Assembly (NCBI RefSeq): GCF_000328475.2
Contig: NC_026478.1
Coordinates: 1,612,001-1,676,000 of the forward strand
Length of the DNA: 64,000 bases
Direction: 5' to 3'
DNA from: Mycosarcoma maydis
Taxonomy: Eukaryota > Basidiomycota > Ustilaginomycetes > Ustilaginales
Shown: in pieces, positions 51,185-61,143 of the stretch
Layout of the letters: the number at the start of each line of letters is the position of its first letter
Position numbering within the stretch: position 1 is the stretch's first letter
Made by a program: the position numbers and the translations under genes
The notes under the pieces: model-generated
The model's input: the letters and a program-made list of their open reading frames with translations, nothing else
What the model was told of the DNA's origin: nothing
Databases searched by the model: none

Positions 51185-52095
51185 GATTGCTTTACGTTGG
51201 CGAGACCCAAGGTCGACTAGCGAGAAGAATTAAGGATTTTGAGAAAGGTGTCACGACCGGCTCGAATAATGGAGGAGCTCGGCAGTAGAGGTGTGCGGTA
51301 AGGATCGCGGAGACATGAGACCGGAGAACAGCCTTGCTAGTACGTTGTCGGTTATCAAGATGGCCGCACCTTGCTGCGTCGACGAACAGGCAAGCCCTGT
51401 CTTTGCCGTGTTACAACCAATCGACGCTGGTGGACTGGAAGGTGGTTCAAGTCGCGGCGACTGACGACGGCAAGAAACAGAGACACGAGATGCGGGGGAA
51501 CAGATTGCACGGATTAGAAAGCGAGTCTGTGCGCAGCTGTCTTGCGGAGGACGTCGGGCAATTTTTCGGTCGGCTTTGCACGTCGTATATATGGGAATCG
51601 AGCGCGTGGCTCACGTCTGCCGCCTGTAAATCATGAAGCCGACCGATACTCGTGACTGTTGTGTAACCAATTTGAAGAAAAATCACGAAAACCGGAAATC
51701 ACGAACCACGAGTCACGAATCACACGAACGGCTGGCTAGCTGGCTGAGTTAGTCGAGAGTGTGAGTTTTTGAGTCGTGTGGCTGAGCTAACTTTCGTATG
51801 CACTTCGTGACTTGGGTCATGACGAGTCGCGTGGACTTTGTGTGGTCGAGCCAACTCTTTTTGAATTTCCCGCACGCCCGATTTTTGAGTTTTTAATGTT
51901 ACGTCTAAGCTGATTATTTCTCTATAACTCGTCGTTACTCGTGACTCGTGACTTGTGACTTTCAAGGTGGAGGTTATGAGTTTGTTTTTCTGGGAATCGT
52001 GCTGTGAGAAACTTTTGTGCTCGGCAAAGCTCAGTCTGCCGTTCGTGCTTTGATCTTCTCAGCACATCAACGACAAGGACTCTGCATGCGGCGTC
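51185..52095. other. Divergent promoter region, fcp1 / GNL1-like
   Basis: About 910 bp without a gene. Heptad repeats cluster at 51640-51727 (ACGAACCACGAGTCACGAAT and others) and at ~51937-51962 (ACTCGTGACTCGTGACTTGT). Confidence 0.6.
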
Positions 52096-52139
52096 ATGGT
52101 CAAGAAGACATCCAAGGCTCAGAAAGCCAAGCTACGTAG
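52086..52139 (+). promoter_or_regulatory. Upstream ORF overlapping the GNL1-like start
   Basis: ATG at 52086 is the first of two closely spaced ATGs and opens a 17-codon frame ending TAG at 52137-52139, out of frame with and overlapping the main start at 52096. If it is in the mRNA, leaky scanning or reinitiation would lower translation of the GTPase. The transcript start is unknown. Confidence 0.45.
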
Positions 52140-54552
52140 AGCAGGCAGTAGTACAGATGATGGCGATTCCCAAGGCGGTCGAGGCGGTCAAGGTGGACGG
52201 GGCCGGGGCCGAGGCCGAGGACGAGGGCGAGGAGGTGCCGCCGCTGGAGGAGGCAGGTTAGCAAGATCTGCACTGCTACCGCCAGATCAACAAGCTGCTT
52301 TCGAATCACGCAGACGTACCGTCCAGCTGGAAGAATCTGCCTTTTCCAAGCTCTCACCACCGGTGTTGGAACGACTCAACATTCTCGCCTCTTACGCGGA
52401 CCTTCGACGTCCCATTCCTGACGAGCTCACTCGTTTCACCTATTCCAGATTTGGTCGAGCCAGAGCAGAGAATCATCAGCGTCTCGTCGATCATGAACAC
52501 AACAAGAAGGAGGAGCGAAACTCACATCCGCTTGCTGGCTGGCTTGATAACGCTTCGCAGCCACCAGCAAAAAATCAACATCAAGACCAAGCCGATAGCT
52601 CCTCAGATGACGAGCATGTCGATCTCAACGAGACAATAGATCCAGGTGTTACCGGGATCGAACAGACTGGAGAGCTCCGTCTGCCCAAACGACCCAAATG
52701 GCGATCCGACATGGACACCAAGACGATTCATGCGCAAGAGGAAGAAGTTTTTCGGCAGTGGCTACGCAAGACAGACGCAGTCGTGGAACGCGCTTTCTTC
52801 ACGTCCTCGCCCATGTTCGCCGGGCTGACGTCACATACCCGCTCTCAGGATAAGGCTGCGTTTGGCTCTTCCTCATCCTCGTCCACCGCAGCAATGGGCG
52901 GAAGCCGCATGGTCTCGTCCATCACGTCTCGAGACAGCATCGCGCAGCTACTCCAACACCGTCCCTCTCCCGGCACCTCTGTCATCGGCAGTCTATACGA
53001 ACGAAACATTGAGGTCTATCGCCAGCTGTGGAGAGTCTGCGAGCGAAGCGACCTCGTCTGTGTCCTCGCTGATGCGAGATGTCCTCTGCTACACCTGCCA
53101 CCCAGTCTCATTGGCTTCTTGGAGCGGTACATGCGGCTCAAAGTCATCATCGTTCTCACAAAAGCCGACATTGTACCCAAGCACATCGTCGATGCATGGA
53201 AGACGTATCTCAAGCAACTTTATCCGAGGTGGGAGGTGGTCGCTACCGAGAGCTATGCCAAGCTGGAGCGTATGGAGGGCCAAGGGTCGCGGACGAGGTT
53301 CGCGCCCTACCTGTCGCCGCATTCCAGGAAGGATCTGTTTGTGGCGCTACGAAAGGCACACACTGATTTGATCACACCGCCAAAGGTAGTGCAGGAAGAC
53401 GCAAACAAGAGCAAAGAGTGGACACCGCCTTGCGCGACCGATACAGACTGGGATGGGGTTGAGAGGCGCGTGCAGCTTCATACTGAAGGGTTCGAGTCAG
53501 GATCAGGTGTCGAGGCTCAGGAAGACACCGGCACCAAGGATGAGCGGACCACAGACAAAGACAGCAAGGATCCAAAAGCTACCCGATCACACCTACCGTA
53601 TCTAACTATCGGACTCATCGGACAGCCCAACGTAGGCAAATCGAGCCTTCTCAACGCTTTGTTTGGCTCGAAAGTTGTCCGAGCGTCCAAAACGCCAGGC
53701 AAGACCAAGCATTTCCAGACTCACTTTCTCGTTCCACTACGCTCGTCCTCTTCTTCCACCCCGGTCCAAGCTGACCAGCCTAAGGCTGGGGGAGAAGAAT
53801 CTCATCGCGGTCAAATCCGACTCTGCGATTCACCAGGACTCGTATTCCCGTCTCTGATTGGGATGGAGATGCAAGTGATGGGGGCAATATTAGCCATCTC
53901 TCAAGTGCAAGCCATCACGTCATGCGTCCGATTTGTTGGCGAGCACATTGCGCTTGAAAAGGTGCTTCAGCTGGAGTATCCGCCTGACGAGGACGAGGTA
54001 GAGGAGGCGCAAGAGCTATGGACTGGTGTTAAGATTTTGGAGGCAGTCGCTAGGAGGTATCTGTTCAAGACGGCGAAAGCGAATCGGTGGGATGTGAATC
54101 GGGCGGGAAACCTGGTGATGCGTGCTGTGGCTGAGGGAAGGATCAAGTGGGCTTTTCGTCCACCCTCGAGTGCCATGGTAGAGGAAAGCAGCATGGGCGA
54201 GGGTGTCTGGTTTCCAGAGGTTGAACGAGCCGTCGATCAGGATACCAGCACAGACTTGCTTACCGCACCGAACCCGGACGACGACGAAGAACACGGCAAC
54301 GAGAAAGAGGATACGGATAGCAAGACCTCTGAAGAGCACAGCGAGACCGATGACGACCAGACGATTGCCCGTAAGGTCAGATTCGACTTTGGCGCTGTCG
54401 AAAGTGAAGATGATGGCGATGAGGACGACGATGTTGAAGTGGATCAGGGAGGGCTCGGTGGATCAACTAATTCGCTCTTCAGCGCTCTCGCTGTCGAAGA
54501 TGGCGATGATGACGATGAAGATGACGAGGATGAACAAGAAGAGGACGAGTAA
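52096..54552 (+). CDS. GNL1-type circularly permuted GTPase (YlqF/YawG family)
   Basis: 818 residues, single exon. The N-terminus is basic (KKTSKAQKAKLRR) and then has an RG/RGG tract (~30-50), typical of nucleolar or RNA-binding proteins. GTPase motifs occur in permuted order: RNIEVYRQLWRVCERSDLVC and LADARCPLL, then G4 TKAD (~354), G1 GQPNVGKSS (~510), G2 region SKTPGKTKHFQTHF, G3 LCDSPGLVFPSL (~577). The IEVYRQLWRVCERSD and FKTAKANRWDVNRAGNLVMR segments match GNL1 better than Lsg1, the other candidate. Family members act in ribosome subunit maturation or export. An insertion of ~100 acidic residues separates G4 from G1, and the C-terminus is strongly acidic (EDGDDDDEDDEDEQEEDE). Confidence 0.88.
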   Translation: MVKKTSKAQKAKLRRAGSSTDDGDSQGGRGGQGGRGRGRGRGRGRGGAAAGGGRLARSALLPPDQQAAFESRRRTVQLEESAFSKLSPPVLERLNILASYADLRRPIPDELTRFTYSRFGRARAENHQRLVDHEHNKKEERNSHPLAGWLDNASQPPAKNQHQDQADSSSDDEHVDLNETIDPGVTGIEQTGELRLPKRPKWRSDMDTKTIHAQEEEVFRQWLRKTDAVVERAFFTSSPMFAGLTSHTRSQDKAAFGSSSSSSTAAMGGSRMVSSITSRDSIAQLLQHRPSPGTSVIGSLYERNIEVYRQLWRVCERSDLVCVLADARCPLLHLPPSLIGFLERYMRLKVIIVLTKADIVPKHIVDAWKTYLKQLYPRWEVVATESYAKLERMEGQGSRTRFAPYLSPHSRKDLFVALRKAHTDLITPPKVVQEDANKSKEWTPPCATDTDWDGVERRVQLHTEGFESGSGVEAQEDTGTKDERTTDKDSKDPKATRSHLPYLTIGLIGQPNVGKSSLLNALFGSKVVRASKTPGKTKHFQTHFLVPLRSSSSSTPVQADQPKAGGEESHRGQIRLCDSPGLVFPSLIGMEMQVMGAILAISQVQAITSCVRFVGEHIALEKVLQLEYPPDEDEVEEAQELWTGVKILEAVARRYLFKTAKANRWDVNRAGNLVMRAVAEGRIKWAFRPPSSAMVEESSMGEGVWFPEVERAVDQDTSTDLLTAPNPDDDEEHGNEKEDTDSKTSEEHSETDDDQTIARKVRFDFGAVESEDDGDEDDDVEVDQGGLGGSTNSLFSALAVEDGDDDDEDDEDEQEEDE

Positions 54553-55042
54553 TAGGAGGCTCTCGCACAGTCCCGGGGCTATACAGTTCTTAGCATGCTA
54601 ACAAAAGCATATCTTGGTGGCCGCAAAGGATCACACGCAATCACATATCACATACCCAAACACATCACCACTTGATCCGACTCAGTCGTGAATCTATGAA
54701 TTGCAAAAGATCATGTTGAGTGGACCTGCACACTCACACTGACTCGTGACTGAATTATGAATCACGAATCACGAATGTTGGCTTGTCGCTACGAGAACGT
54801 GCGAAAAAGTGTTCTGATCGACATCTCGTATCACCGCTGCAGAGAAGACGCACGTTCTCGGCAAAAATCACGAATTAACTTAAGTTAGGCGCACTTTTCA
54901 GATGGCGTGCGCGGCTGGCTGCTGGCTGCTGGCTTGTGCGTCAAAATTTTAAAATCGTGAATGTGGTTGGTGATTCTTCTCGTTTCTCACAGTCACAAGT
55001 CACGAGTGTGAGTCTGGTTGCAGGGCTTGTCATACTCACCAC
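54553..55042. other. Intergenic region, GNL1-like to MTA phosphorylase
   Basis: 490 bp, no gene. Heptad words at 54741-54776 (GACTCGTGACTGAATTATG, then AATCACGAATCACGAATG), AATCACGAATTAAC near 54867, and AATCGTGAATG near 54953. Confidence 0.6.
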
Positions 55043-56077
55043 ATGCTACCTCGAGTGTCGTTCGTGACCACGTCTCTCCAGCAACCCAACGTCTCGCGCT
55101 GCATCTCTGTTAGAACTCTACATCGCAGGATGTCGGTCCCTACTGTCACATCCTGGACCGGTGCGCCGATTCTACTCGGCGTCATTGGTGGGTCGGGACT
55201 GTACAAGCTCGACTCGATCACGCCGGTTGCCGAGATATCGATCTCTACACCTTGGGGTTCGGCTTCGTCTCCGATCACTATTGCCAAGACATCTGCTGGA
55301 AACCACGTCGCTTTTCTTGCACGACATGGACGCGATCACGCTATTCTGCCGTCCAACGTTCCGAACCTGGCCAACATTGCGGCGCTGAAGCATCTGGGTG
55401 TGAAAGCGATTGTTGCATTTTCCGCGGTGGGATCGTTGCGAGAGGAGATTGCGCCGAAAGACTTTGTGATCCCGTCACAAATCATCGATCGTACCAAAGG
55501 TGTTCGGAGGGCGAGCTTTTTCGGATTTGGCGACGAAGAGTCGGTTGTGGCGCATGCTGGATTCGGCGATCCGTTCTGCGAGACTCTACGACCGATCGTG
55601 TACTCGACTGTGCAAGCTACGCTTGCTTCGCACCCGATCAAGGTGCATACGGATAAGACAGTGGTGTGTATGGAAGGACCGCAGTTCTCGACGCGCGCAG
55701 AATCGCTCATGTACCGTACGTGGGGCGGTGACATTATCAACATGTCGGTCCTCCCCGAAGCCAAGTTGGCGCGCGAAGCCGAAATTGCCTATGTGCTCAT
55801 CGCCACCGCCACCGACTACGATGCCTGGCGCCCCTCCACCGCCGCCGTCAACGTCGCAGAGGTCATGGAAAGCCTCAAAGCCAATGTGGAAGCCAGTAAC
55901 CTCGTCACCACCAAGGTCCTCGATCGCGTCTGGCTCGAAATCGACACCGACGAAAAACCCGCCGTCAAGAACATCAAAGACTCGACCAAGTTCAGCATCA
56001 TGACAAAGTCCCAAGTCATCCCCGACAAGGCCAAGCAGAACTTGAGGTTCTTGCACCCTTGGTTCGCCAGAGACTAA
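55043..56077 (+). CDS. S-methyl-5'-thioadenosine phosphorylase (Meu1/MTAP)
   Basis: 344 residues from ATG 55043, or 315 from the in-frame ATG at 55130 (MSVPTVTSW). It cleaves methylthioadenosine, the by-product of polyamine synthesis, to adenine and methylthioribose-1-phosphate in the methionine salvage pathway. Signatures: LLGVIGGSGLYKLDS (phosphate-binding loop), AFLARHGRDHAILPSNVPN, SAVGSLREEIAPKDFVIPSQ, CMEGPQFSTRAESLMYRTWG, INMSVLPEAKLAREAEI and TATDYDAW (purine-binding Asp region). Known enzymes (human 283, yeast 337 residues) match the shorter start in conserved sequence. The extra 29 residues (MLPRVSFVTTSLQQPNVSRC and on) have five Arg and no acidic residue, so could be a mitochondrial presequence used by one of two products. 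Confidence 0.95.
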   Translation: MLPRVSFVTTSLQQPNVSRCISVRTLHRRMSVPTVTSWTGAPILLGVIGGSGLYKLDSITPVAEISISTPWGSASSPITIAKTSAGNHVAFLARHGRDHAILPSNVPNLANIAALKHLGVKAIVAFSAVGSLREEIAPKDFVIPSQIIDRTKGVRRASFFGFGDEESVVAHAGFGDPFCETLRPIVYSTVQATLASHPIKVHTDKTVVCMEGPQFSTRAESLMYRTWGGDIINMSVLPEAKLAREAEIAYVLIATATDYDAWRPSTAAVNVAEVMESLKANVEASNLVTTKVLDRVWLEIDTDEKPAVKNIKDSTKFSIMTKSQVIPDKAKQNLRFLHPWFARD

Positions 56078-56196
56078 TCACGTCCACTCTCGGCTTCGCC
56101 CCATCTCACCTCATACACACATATAGACATATGAAACATCACTCGAAGCACTCGAAGAAATAACCCATTTCACCGCCTTGCTTACCGGCGTCACCC

Positions 56197-59100
56197 TCAC
56201 AGATCCACCCCGCCGCGCGATGTGCCAAAGAGAATCTTGAGTTCTTCCCTCCTCTCGTCGCGCCTCGCGTCTGCGCTTACGACCTGTCGCTTACTACCCA
56301 CCTTCTCGGCGATCATCATCTTGCGTTTCTGCAATCTCAGCATGTTTTCCTCGATGCTATGGCGCATGATGTACTTTGTCGTGATCACGGGGCGCGTCTG
56401 ACCCATTCGATGAATCCGATCCAGACCCTGGTTCTCGACCGCTGGGTTCCAGTATGGATCCATCAGATACGCGCGACAGGCAGAGACGAGGTTGAGCCCG
56501 GTCCCTCCCGCACGCAGAGACACGAGGAGCACTTCTATTCCAGCATCCCTCTTGAACGCCTCCAAAGCTGCTGTCCGATCGGGCCGACTCATCGTGCCGT
56601 CCAGTCGGGTGTACCGAATCCCGGTGATGTTGAGCGATTTCTGAATCCGGTCGAGCATCTTTGTCCATTGTGAAAACACGACGCTCTTGACCGGTTCGTA
56701 CGAATCGTACGCTTCCAACGACTGATCGAGCTTTCCGAGCAGACCATTCGACATGACAGCCGGCGGTGGCCGTTGAATTACGACGACTGGCTCTTCCACC
56801 TTACGCACCTCTGCGTCCTCTGATGTTGACGGATCGATATGGACCAGCCGAGGCGCCAGTGGGTCGAAAAGGTCCGAGTGCGGGTTGCATTTCGAAAACG
56901 GCAGCAAGTCAGCAATCAGAGCGCGAATCTTGGTCGACAGATCCTTGCGACCGTCCAGCGGAACATTGATACGCAGACGTCTCTCGCTGCTTGCTGTCGA
57001 CTTGCCATTCTTGCGGGGAGCATTGCGTCGACTGAGCTGCGGCTTGACATCGTCACCGATTCCCCAGTCAAAAACATCCTCGAGCTCATCTACCTCCGAA
57101 TCTGCATCTTTAAGCTGCTTAGACCGCCTCTCGTCCGCCACGTCGTCGTTGAGCAAATCGCTATCTCCGTCCGCCATGCGTTCGGCTTGGTCGTCATTAA
57201 GCCCGGCAAAGTCCGAGGCGTCTAGCTCGACGGCATCGATTGCGAGCTTCAACGACGTATTGCAAGCTGGACAGCGTCCCACGTCCTCGCACGTGACGTC
57301 TGGCCATGGACAACCGATCGTGCGACGGAAGCAAGCCGAGCAGAAAATGTGCTGGCATCGCGTCACCACAGGTCGTACTGCACCGCTCGCCGCGGGCGAT
57401 CCGAAGCTGTTGCTCGATGTGGTTGCCGACATTGATCCCGTTCCAGGCTCGACCTTGCTTCGTTTGCGTGGTCCAACACCGTTGCGAGAGTCGGAAGTGA
57501 ATTCGTCAAGCGCATCGGCGAGCTCCTGAGCATCGTTGCCCGCTCCATCACCTTCGACACTGTTCGAGAGATCAGCCTGGCACTCGGAGCAATACGCCAT
57601 CTCGCTATCGCGGAAGAGAATGAACAGGACAGCCGCTCTATCGGGAGTCAGGCCGTCCTCCTTGATGGCAACAGATAGATCAGCACCTCGGCCGATACGA
57701 CTGGCATCCTTGCTTGCGTCCACCATGGACGGATGATCGCATGTCATGCGAAGATTGAGAATCTCGTGCAAAATCGTGGCGTAGTTGCTCTTGACCGTGT
57801 CATTGGCCATCATGTCCTCAAAGTCTTCGCGATACTTGTCGTGCAGTGCTTGATAGCGCGCCTTCTCCTTTGCTTCAAAGTCGAGATATTCGGTCTTGCT
57901 GAGCTTTGGCGGGAGCGAGAGCAGCGGCTTGCCATCCGCCGTCTTGCTGGTCTTCTGACGACGTAATGCCAGAAGCTTCATCAGGATCTGGACATGTCCA
58001 ATGTTGGCCGAATCGATAGGACCGTCGTCCTTCTTCACACGTAGGTGGAGGTTCTCGCGATACCCGCAGTATTGGTTCCATACTGCCCGGTCGGTAAAAG
58101 GCTCGAGGCGTAGGAATTTGACCAGCGCATAGAGATCATTGATCGTGTTCTGAATCGGGGTGCCCGTAAGACAGAGTCTGCGCTGAGCCGTCAGATTACA
58201 GGCGGCTCTGGATTGCCAGGTGCCCACGCCCTTGATCTGGTGAGCCTCGTCGAGAACGATGCGGAACCATTCAATGCGCTGCAAAGGGTTGAGTGCCTCC
58301 TTTGCCTGCTTCCGCTTTAGCTTCTTGCCCTTCTTTTGCGCACCAGCTGCGCCAGCTTCACCCTTAATCGGGGTGCCGTCCTCGGTCACCAAAAGAATGT
58401 CGTCATCGTCGTCATCATCCTCGTGTCCAGAATGATGATCTGGCGAACCATCCTTCTTGCTTTTCTTTGTCTCGGTTTCGGTGACCCATGTCGACTGGTT
58501 CGAGAATTCGGATCCGAGTGTCGAGTAAGTTGTCAGAACGATGTCGTGGTCAGCAATCCACTTGGTGCTGTGGGAACGTGTAGGTCCGTGATAGATATAG
58601 ATCCTGGGCCGCTTCTGCCTCGAACAATGCTCCTTGATCTGATCTTCCCAATTCGACACGACCGACAAAGGGCAGACGATCAGAGTTGCGCGAGTGCGAC
58701 ACTCGAGATGTCGGCGGCGTACGAGTTCGGGATCCATCTTGTCCTTTGAAGGTTTTTTAGCCGTGCTTTTTGCGAAAGTTGGCTTAGCAGGGGGTGGAGC
58801 GCCGTGGACGACAAGCGAAGCGGTTGGTTCCTCCTCCTCCTCCTCCTCCTCCTTCTTTTCGGCATCTCCGCCTTCGTCACTGGTAGCAGAGTCGTCGTCA
58901 TCAGAATCATTGAGCCGGCGCTTGAAGCGGCTCTTGACTTTTCTAACCCCATTGCGTCTCTCTGCCTCCCTTGATTCTGCCTCGGCCGAGGTAGGTGGCG
59001 ATCGCATCGCCTGAACGAGCTCTGCATCGGGATCACGCTCCACCTCGGCGGCGCCAAAGAGCCTCGCGTCCTTTCGAGTATGCGTAATGAGGGCGAGCGT

Positions 59101-61143
59101 GGTGATGGTCTTGCCGAGACCCATATCGTCAGCGAGGATAGCGCCACGGCAGATACGAGGCTGGGTCAAGGTCTCTCGATTCGTTATGAGGTTGCGCCAG
59201 GCGCGCACTTTACCGTTGGAGCCTTTGCGGACTGTCCAGAGCGAGATCGAGTCTTCATCCACCATTTGCTCCTGCTTGCTCTTGCTCTTGCCTCTACTCT
59301 TCCTCTTACTCTCGCTCTCGCTCTTGCTCTTGCTCTTGCCTTTGCCCTTGCTGTCTTTTACATCACTGCTGTTCGAGGGAGACGCCTTGCTCGTATTAGA
59401 AGAGCCCTCGGCCTTGACAGGTGTGGATGCCTCGTCTGCGTCATCGACAATGACCGGTGGCTCCACCAGCAGCTCTGTCCATCGTCGATCTCGCTCACGA
59501 TTCAGGAGGAAGCCGAGCGCCTGCTTTTGATGCGGGAGAAGCGGAGTAGCAATCCCTTCGGCAGGCTCGACAGCTGCCAGCTCCTCGCCACTGCGAAGGC
59601 TTGCATACACAGCGTCGACCTGCGCCTTCTTCTCCTTCTCGGACAGCTCGCGGTTAGCAATGATGGTGCCCATGCCTGCACCACGATGAATGCCGTTGTA
59701 AATGGCTTGCACGGCGTCGCTGCGCGTAGATGCTGCAGAGGGATTGTGCGGGTTGCTGTACTGCGGCTCGGTAGGGTAGTCCTCGGGATAATACGAGAGT
59801 GGGTGCTCGAGCTGGATACTGAACGCGGACAGGCGATCTGAGATGAGGCCCAGATCTGGACGTCGAACAAAGACGAGGATCTCGAGGTGGTGAAGGAAGT
59901 TCTGCGCTCGACCGATGGGGACCATGCGACATCGAGCCTCGCAGCGCACTTTGTTGTTACGCAGCAGCGGCTCCATTGAGGATACGTATTTCTCGGCTAG
60001 CGAGCCGAAAGCCGGTTCCGGGGCTGGACCATACCGGGCAGCTTGTTCGACGGACAGTTGAGGAAACCTCGCGCGCGGAGGCACTACGACGCTGACTTTG
60101 ATGTCTGGGCGCTGTGCAGCGGTTGATGGATAGGCCCAGCCGTTCGGAAGTGTCCGCATCGACGCTGACAGTCCTGTTGGTTGTGAGAGTTGCAGCATGA
60201 TAGGCCTGTAGCCGGACTCAGTCCAAAATCGGGACGCCCTTGGCCAATTTTCACGGCTGAAGTTGGGATCCACCGGTGGCTCTTGATCTATCGTGCCGTT
60301 GTACGTCAATGACGCAGGCAGTCCATGCATGCAAAGGACGACCGCGCTGATCATGCCCGCGCAGACGATTGCATTTGATTTGACGTGATCGATCTCGTAC
60401 CCTTCGGCCTTTGGCCAGGCGCGTCTGTGCGAGACAATGACCGGCTCGTCTTCGTCATCACTTTTATCGTCGTCTTTGCCGTCGTCGTCGACATGCACAG
60501 CTTGTAGCGCGGGAGCTGCCGAGCCATTGCCTTGCGGTAGAGTGATCCTTGATGGCCCTGCAGATTGGTGTGCCGCATGATGCGCTGATGCTGATAACGC
60601 ATTTGCGGCTGGTTCTTCGTCCTCATCGTCGCTATCTAATGTGAGATCAACCACAGCAGCATTCTGTTGAGCGAGCTGATCCTTTGGCACCGGAACGGAA
60701 GGTGGTTTCTCCTCTGTGCTTGACATCGGGAAAGTTCCTGGCATTGACGGCGCAGGCGCAGTTGCGCTTTGACCTGCTGTACCGTAGCTGCCATTCGTTG
60801 GAGCTGTTCTTGAAAAGCCACCGTTCTGATCCAGGAACTGGGTGGGCACTCGAGCTCCGCTGCCTCCGATGATCAAGCTGCTCCCGCCTGAAGCCCCGGA
60901 TGGCGACGCGAGCGGCACGGTGTGGTTTGCTGGACTCCAAATCTTCGAGTTGGAGCTACTGGAAGAGCCGGCGCCAGTAGATGAGGGATGAAAACTAGGC
61001 GGCAGAACACGTTTCTTTTCGATCGATTGGGGAGACGCAGCGGCAAGCGGCCGGAAGAGCGGAGCTGGCTCTAGCGGTCTTGAGAGGAGGTCGGAGGGAT
61101 TGTCGATCTCCTCAAGCACATCCAAATGACGATCTTCAACCAT
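56197..61143 (-). CDS. Rad5/HLTF-like SNF2 ATPase with internal RING domain
   Basis: 1648 residues, single exon. The N-terminal ~430 residues are Ser/Pro-rich with a strong SUMO-interacting motif VVDLTLDSDDEDEE (~165) and an acidic run; I do not see a clear HIRAN domain. The SNF2 N-lobe runs ~670-1080: ADDMGLGKTITTLALITHT (Walker A), LIVCPLSVVSNWEDQI, FRIVLDEAHQIKG (DEAH box), CLTGTPIQNTINDLYALVKF. RING: AYCSECQADL (~1185), a ~70-residue low-complexity insertion, then TRCQHIFCSACF and GRCPACNTSL (~1255-1300). Helicase C-lobe ~1480-1620: KSVVFSQWTKMLDRI, TRLDGTMSRPDRTAAL, LLVSLRAGGTGLNL and DRIHRMGQTRPV. Rad5/HLTF proteins extend PCNA polyubiquitin and remodel stalled forks; Uls1-type relatives with SIMs act on SUMO conjugates. 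Which subgroup this belongs to is open. Confidence 0.88.
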   Translation of the reverse strand: MVEDRHLDVLEEIDNPSDLLSRPLEPAPLFRPLAAASPQSIEKKRVLPPSFHPSSTGAGSSSSSNSKIWSPANHTVPLASPSGASGGSSLIIGGSGARVPTQFLDQNGGFSRTAPTNGSYGTAGQSATAPAPSMPGTFPMSSTEEKPPSVPVPKDQLAQQNAAVVDLTLDSDDEDEEPAANALSASAHHAAHQSAGPSRITLPQGNGSAAPALQAVHVDDDGKDDDKSDDEDEPVIVSHRRAWPKAEGYEIDHVKSNAIVCAGMISAVVLCMHGLPASLTYNGTIDQEPPVDPNFSRENWPRASRFWTESGYRPIMLQLSQPTGLSASMRTLPNGWAYPSTAAQRPDIKVSVVVPPRARFPQLSVEQAARYGPAPEPAFGSLAEKYVSSMEPLLRNNKVRCEARCRMVPIGRAQNFLHHLEILVFVRRPDLGLISDRLSAFSIQLEHPLSYYPEDYPTEPQYSNPHNPSAASTRSDAVQAIYNGIHRGAGMGTIIANRELSEKEKKAQVDAVYASLRSGEELAAVEPAEGIATPLLPHQKQALGFLLNRERDRRWTELLVEPPVIVDDADEASTPVKAEGSSNTSKASPSNSSDVKDSKGKGKSKSKSESESKRKSRGKSKSKQEQMVDEDSISLWTVRKGSNGKVRAWRNLITNRETLTQPRICRGAILADDMGLGKTITTLALITHTRKDARLFGAAEVERDPDAELVQAMRSPPTSAEAESREAERRNGVRKVKSRFKRRLNDSDDDDSATSDEGGDAEKKEEEEEEEEPTASLVVHGAPPPAKPTFAKSTAKKPSKDKMDPELVRRRHLECRTRATLIVCPLSVVSNWEDQIKEHCSRQKRPRIYIYHGPTRSHSTKWIADHDIVLTTYSTLGSEFSNQSTWVTETETKKSKKDGSPDHHSGHEDDDDDDDILLVTEDGTPIKGEAGAAGAQKKGKKLKRKQAKEALNPLQRIEWFRIVLDEAHQIKGVGTWQSRAACNLTAQRRLCLTGTPIQNTINDLYALVKFLRLEPFTDRAVWNQYCGYRENLHLRVKKDDGPIDSANIGHVQILMKLLALRRQKTSKTADGKPLLSLPPKLSKTEYLDFEAKEKARYQALHDKYREDFEDMMANDTVKSNYATILHEILNLRMTCDHPSMVDASKDASRIGRGADLSVAIKEDGLTPDRAAVLFILFRDSEMAYCSECQADLSNSVEGDGAGNDAQELADALDEFTSDSRNGVGPRKRSKVEPGTGSMSATTSSNSFGSPAASGAVRPVVTRCQHIFCSACFRRTIGCPWPDVTCEDVGRCPACNTSLKLAIDAVELDASDFAGLNDDQAERMADGDSDLLNDDVADERRSKQLKDADSEVDELEDVFDWGIGDDVKPQLSRRNAPRKNGKSTASSERRLRINVPLDGRKDLSTKIRALIADLLPFSKCNPHSDLFDPLAPRLVHIDPSTSEDAEVRKVEEPVVVIQRPPPAVMSNGLLGKLDQSLEAYDSYEPVKSVVFSQWTKMLDRIQKSLNITGIRYTRLDGTMSRPDRTAALEAFKRDAGIEVLLVSLRAGGTGLNLVSACRAYLMDPYWNPAVENQGLDRIHRMGQTRPVITTKYIMRHSIEENMLRLQKRKMMIAEKVGSKRQVVSADARRDERREELKILFGTSRGGVDL
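58832..58855. repeat. (TCC)n tract encoding poly-Glu in the SNF2-RING gene
   Basis: A run of TCC units read as GAG on the minus strand gives a Glu run (KKEEEEEEEE). Confidence 0.85.
59272..59350. repeat. Degenerate (CTCTTG)n hexanucleotide tract encoding Lys-Ser/Glu repeats
   Basis: CTCTTGCTCTTGCC-like units, on the minus strand, encode KGKGKSKSKSESESKRKS, a basic linker just before the ATPase lobe. Probably length-variable. Confidence 0.8.
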
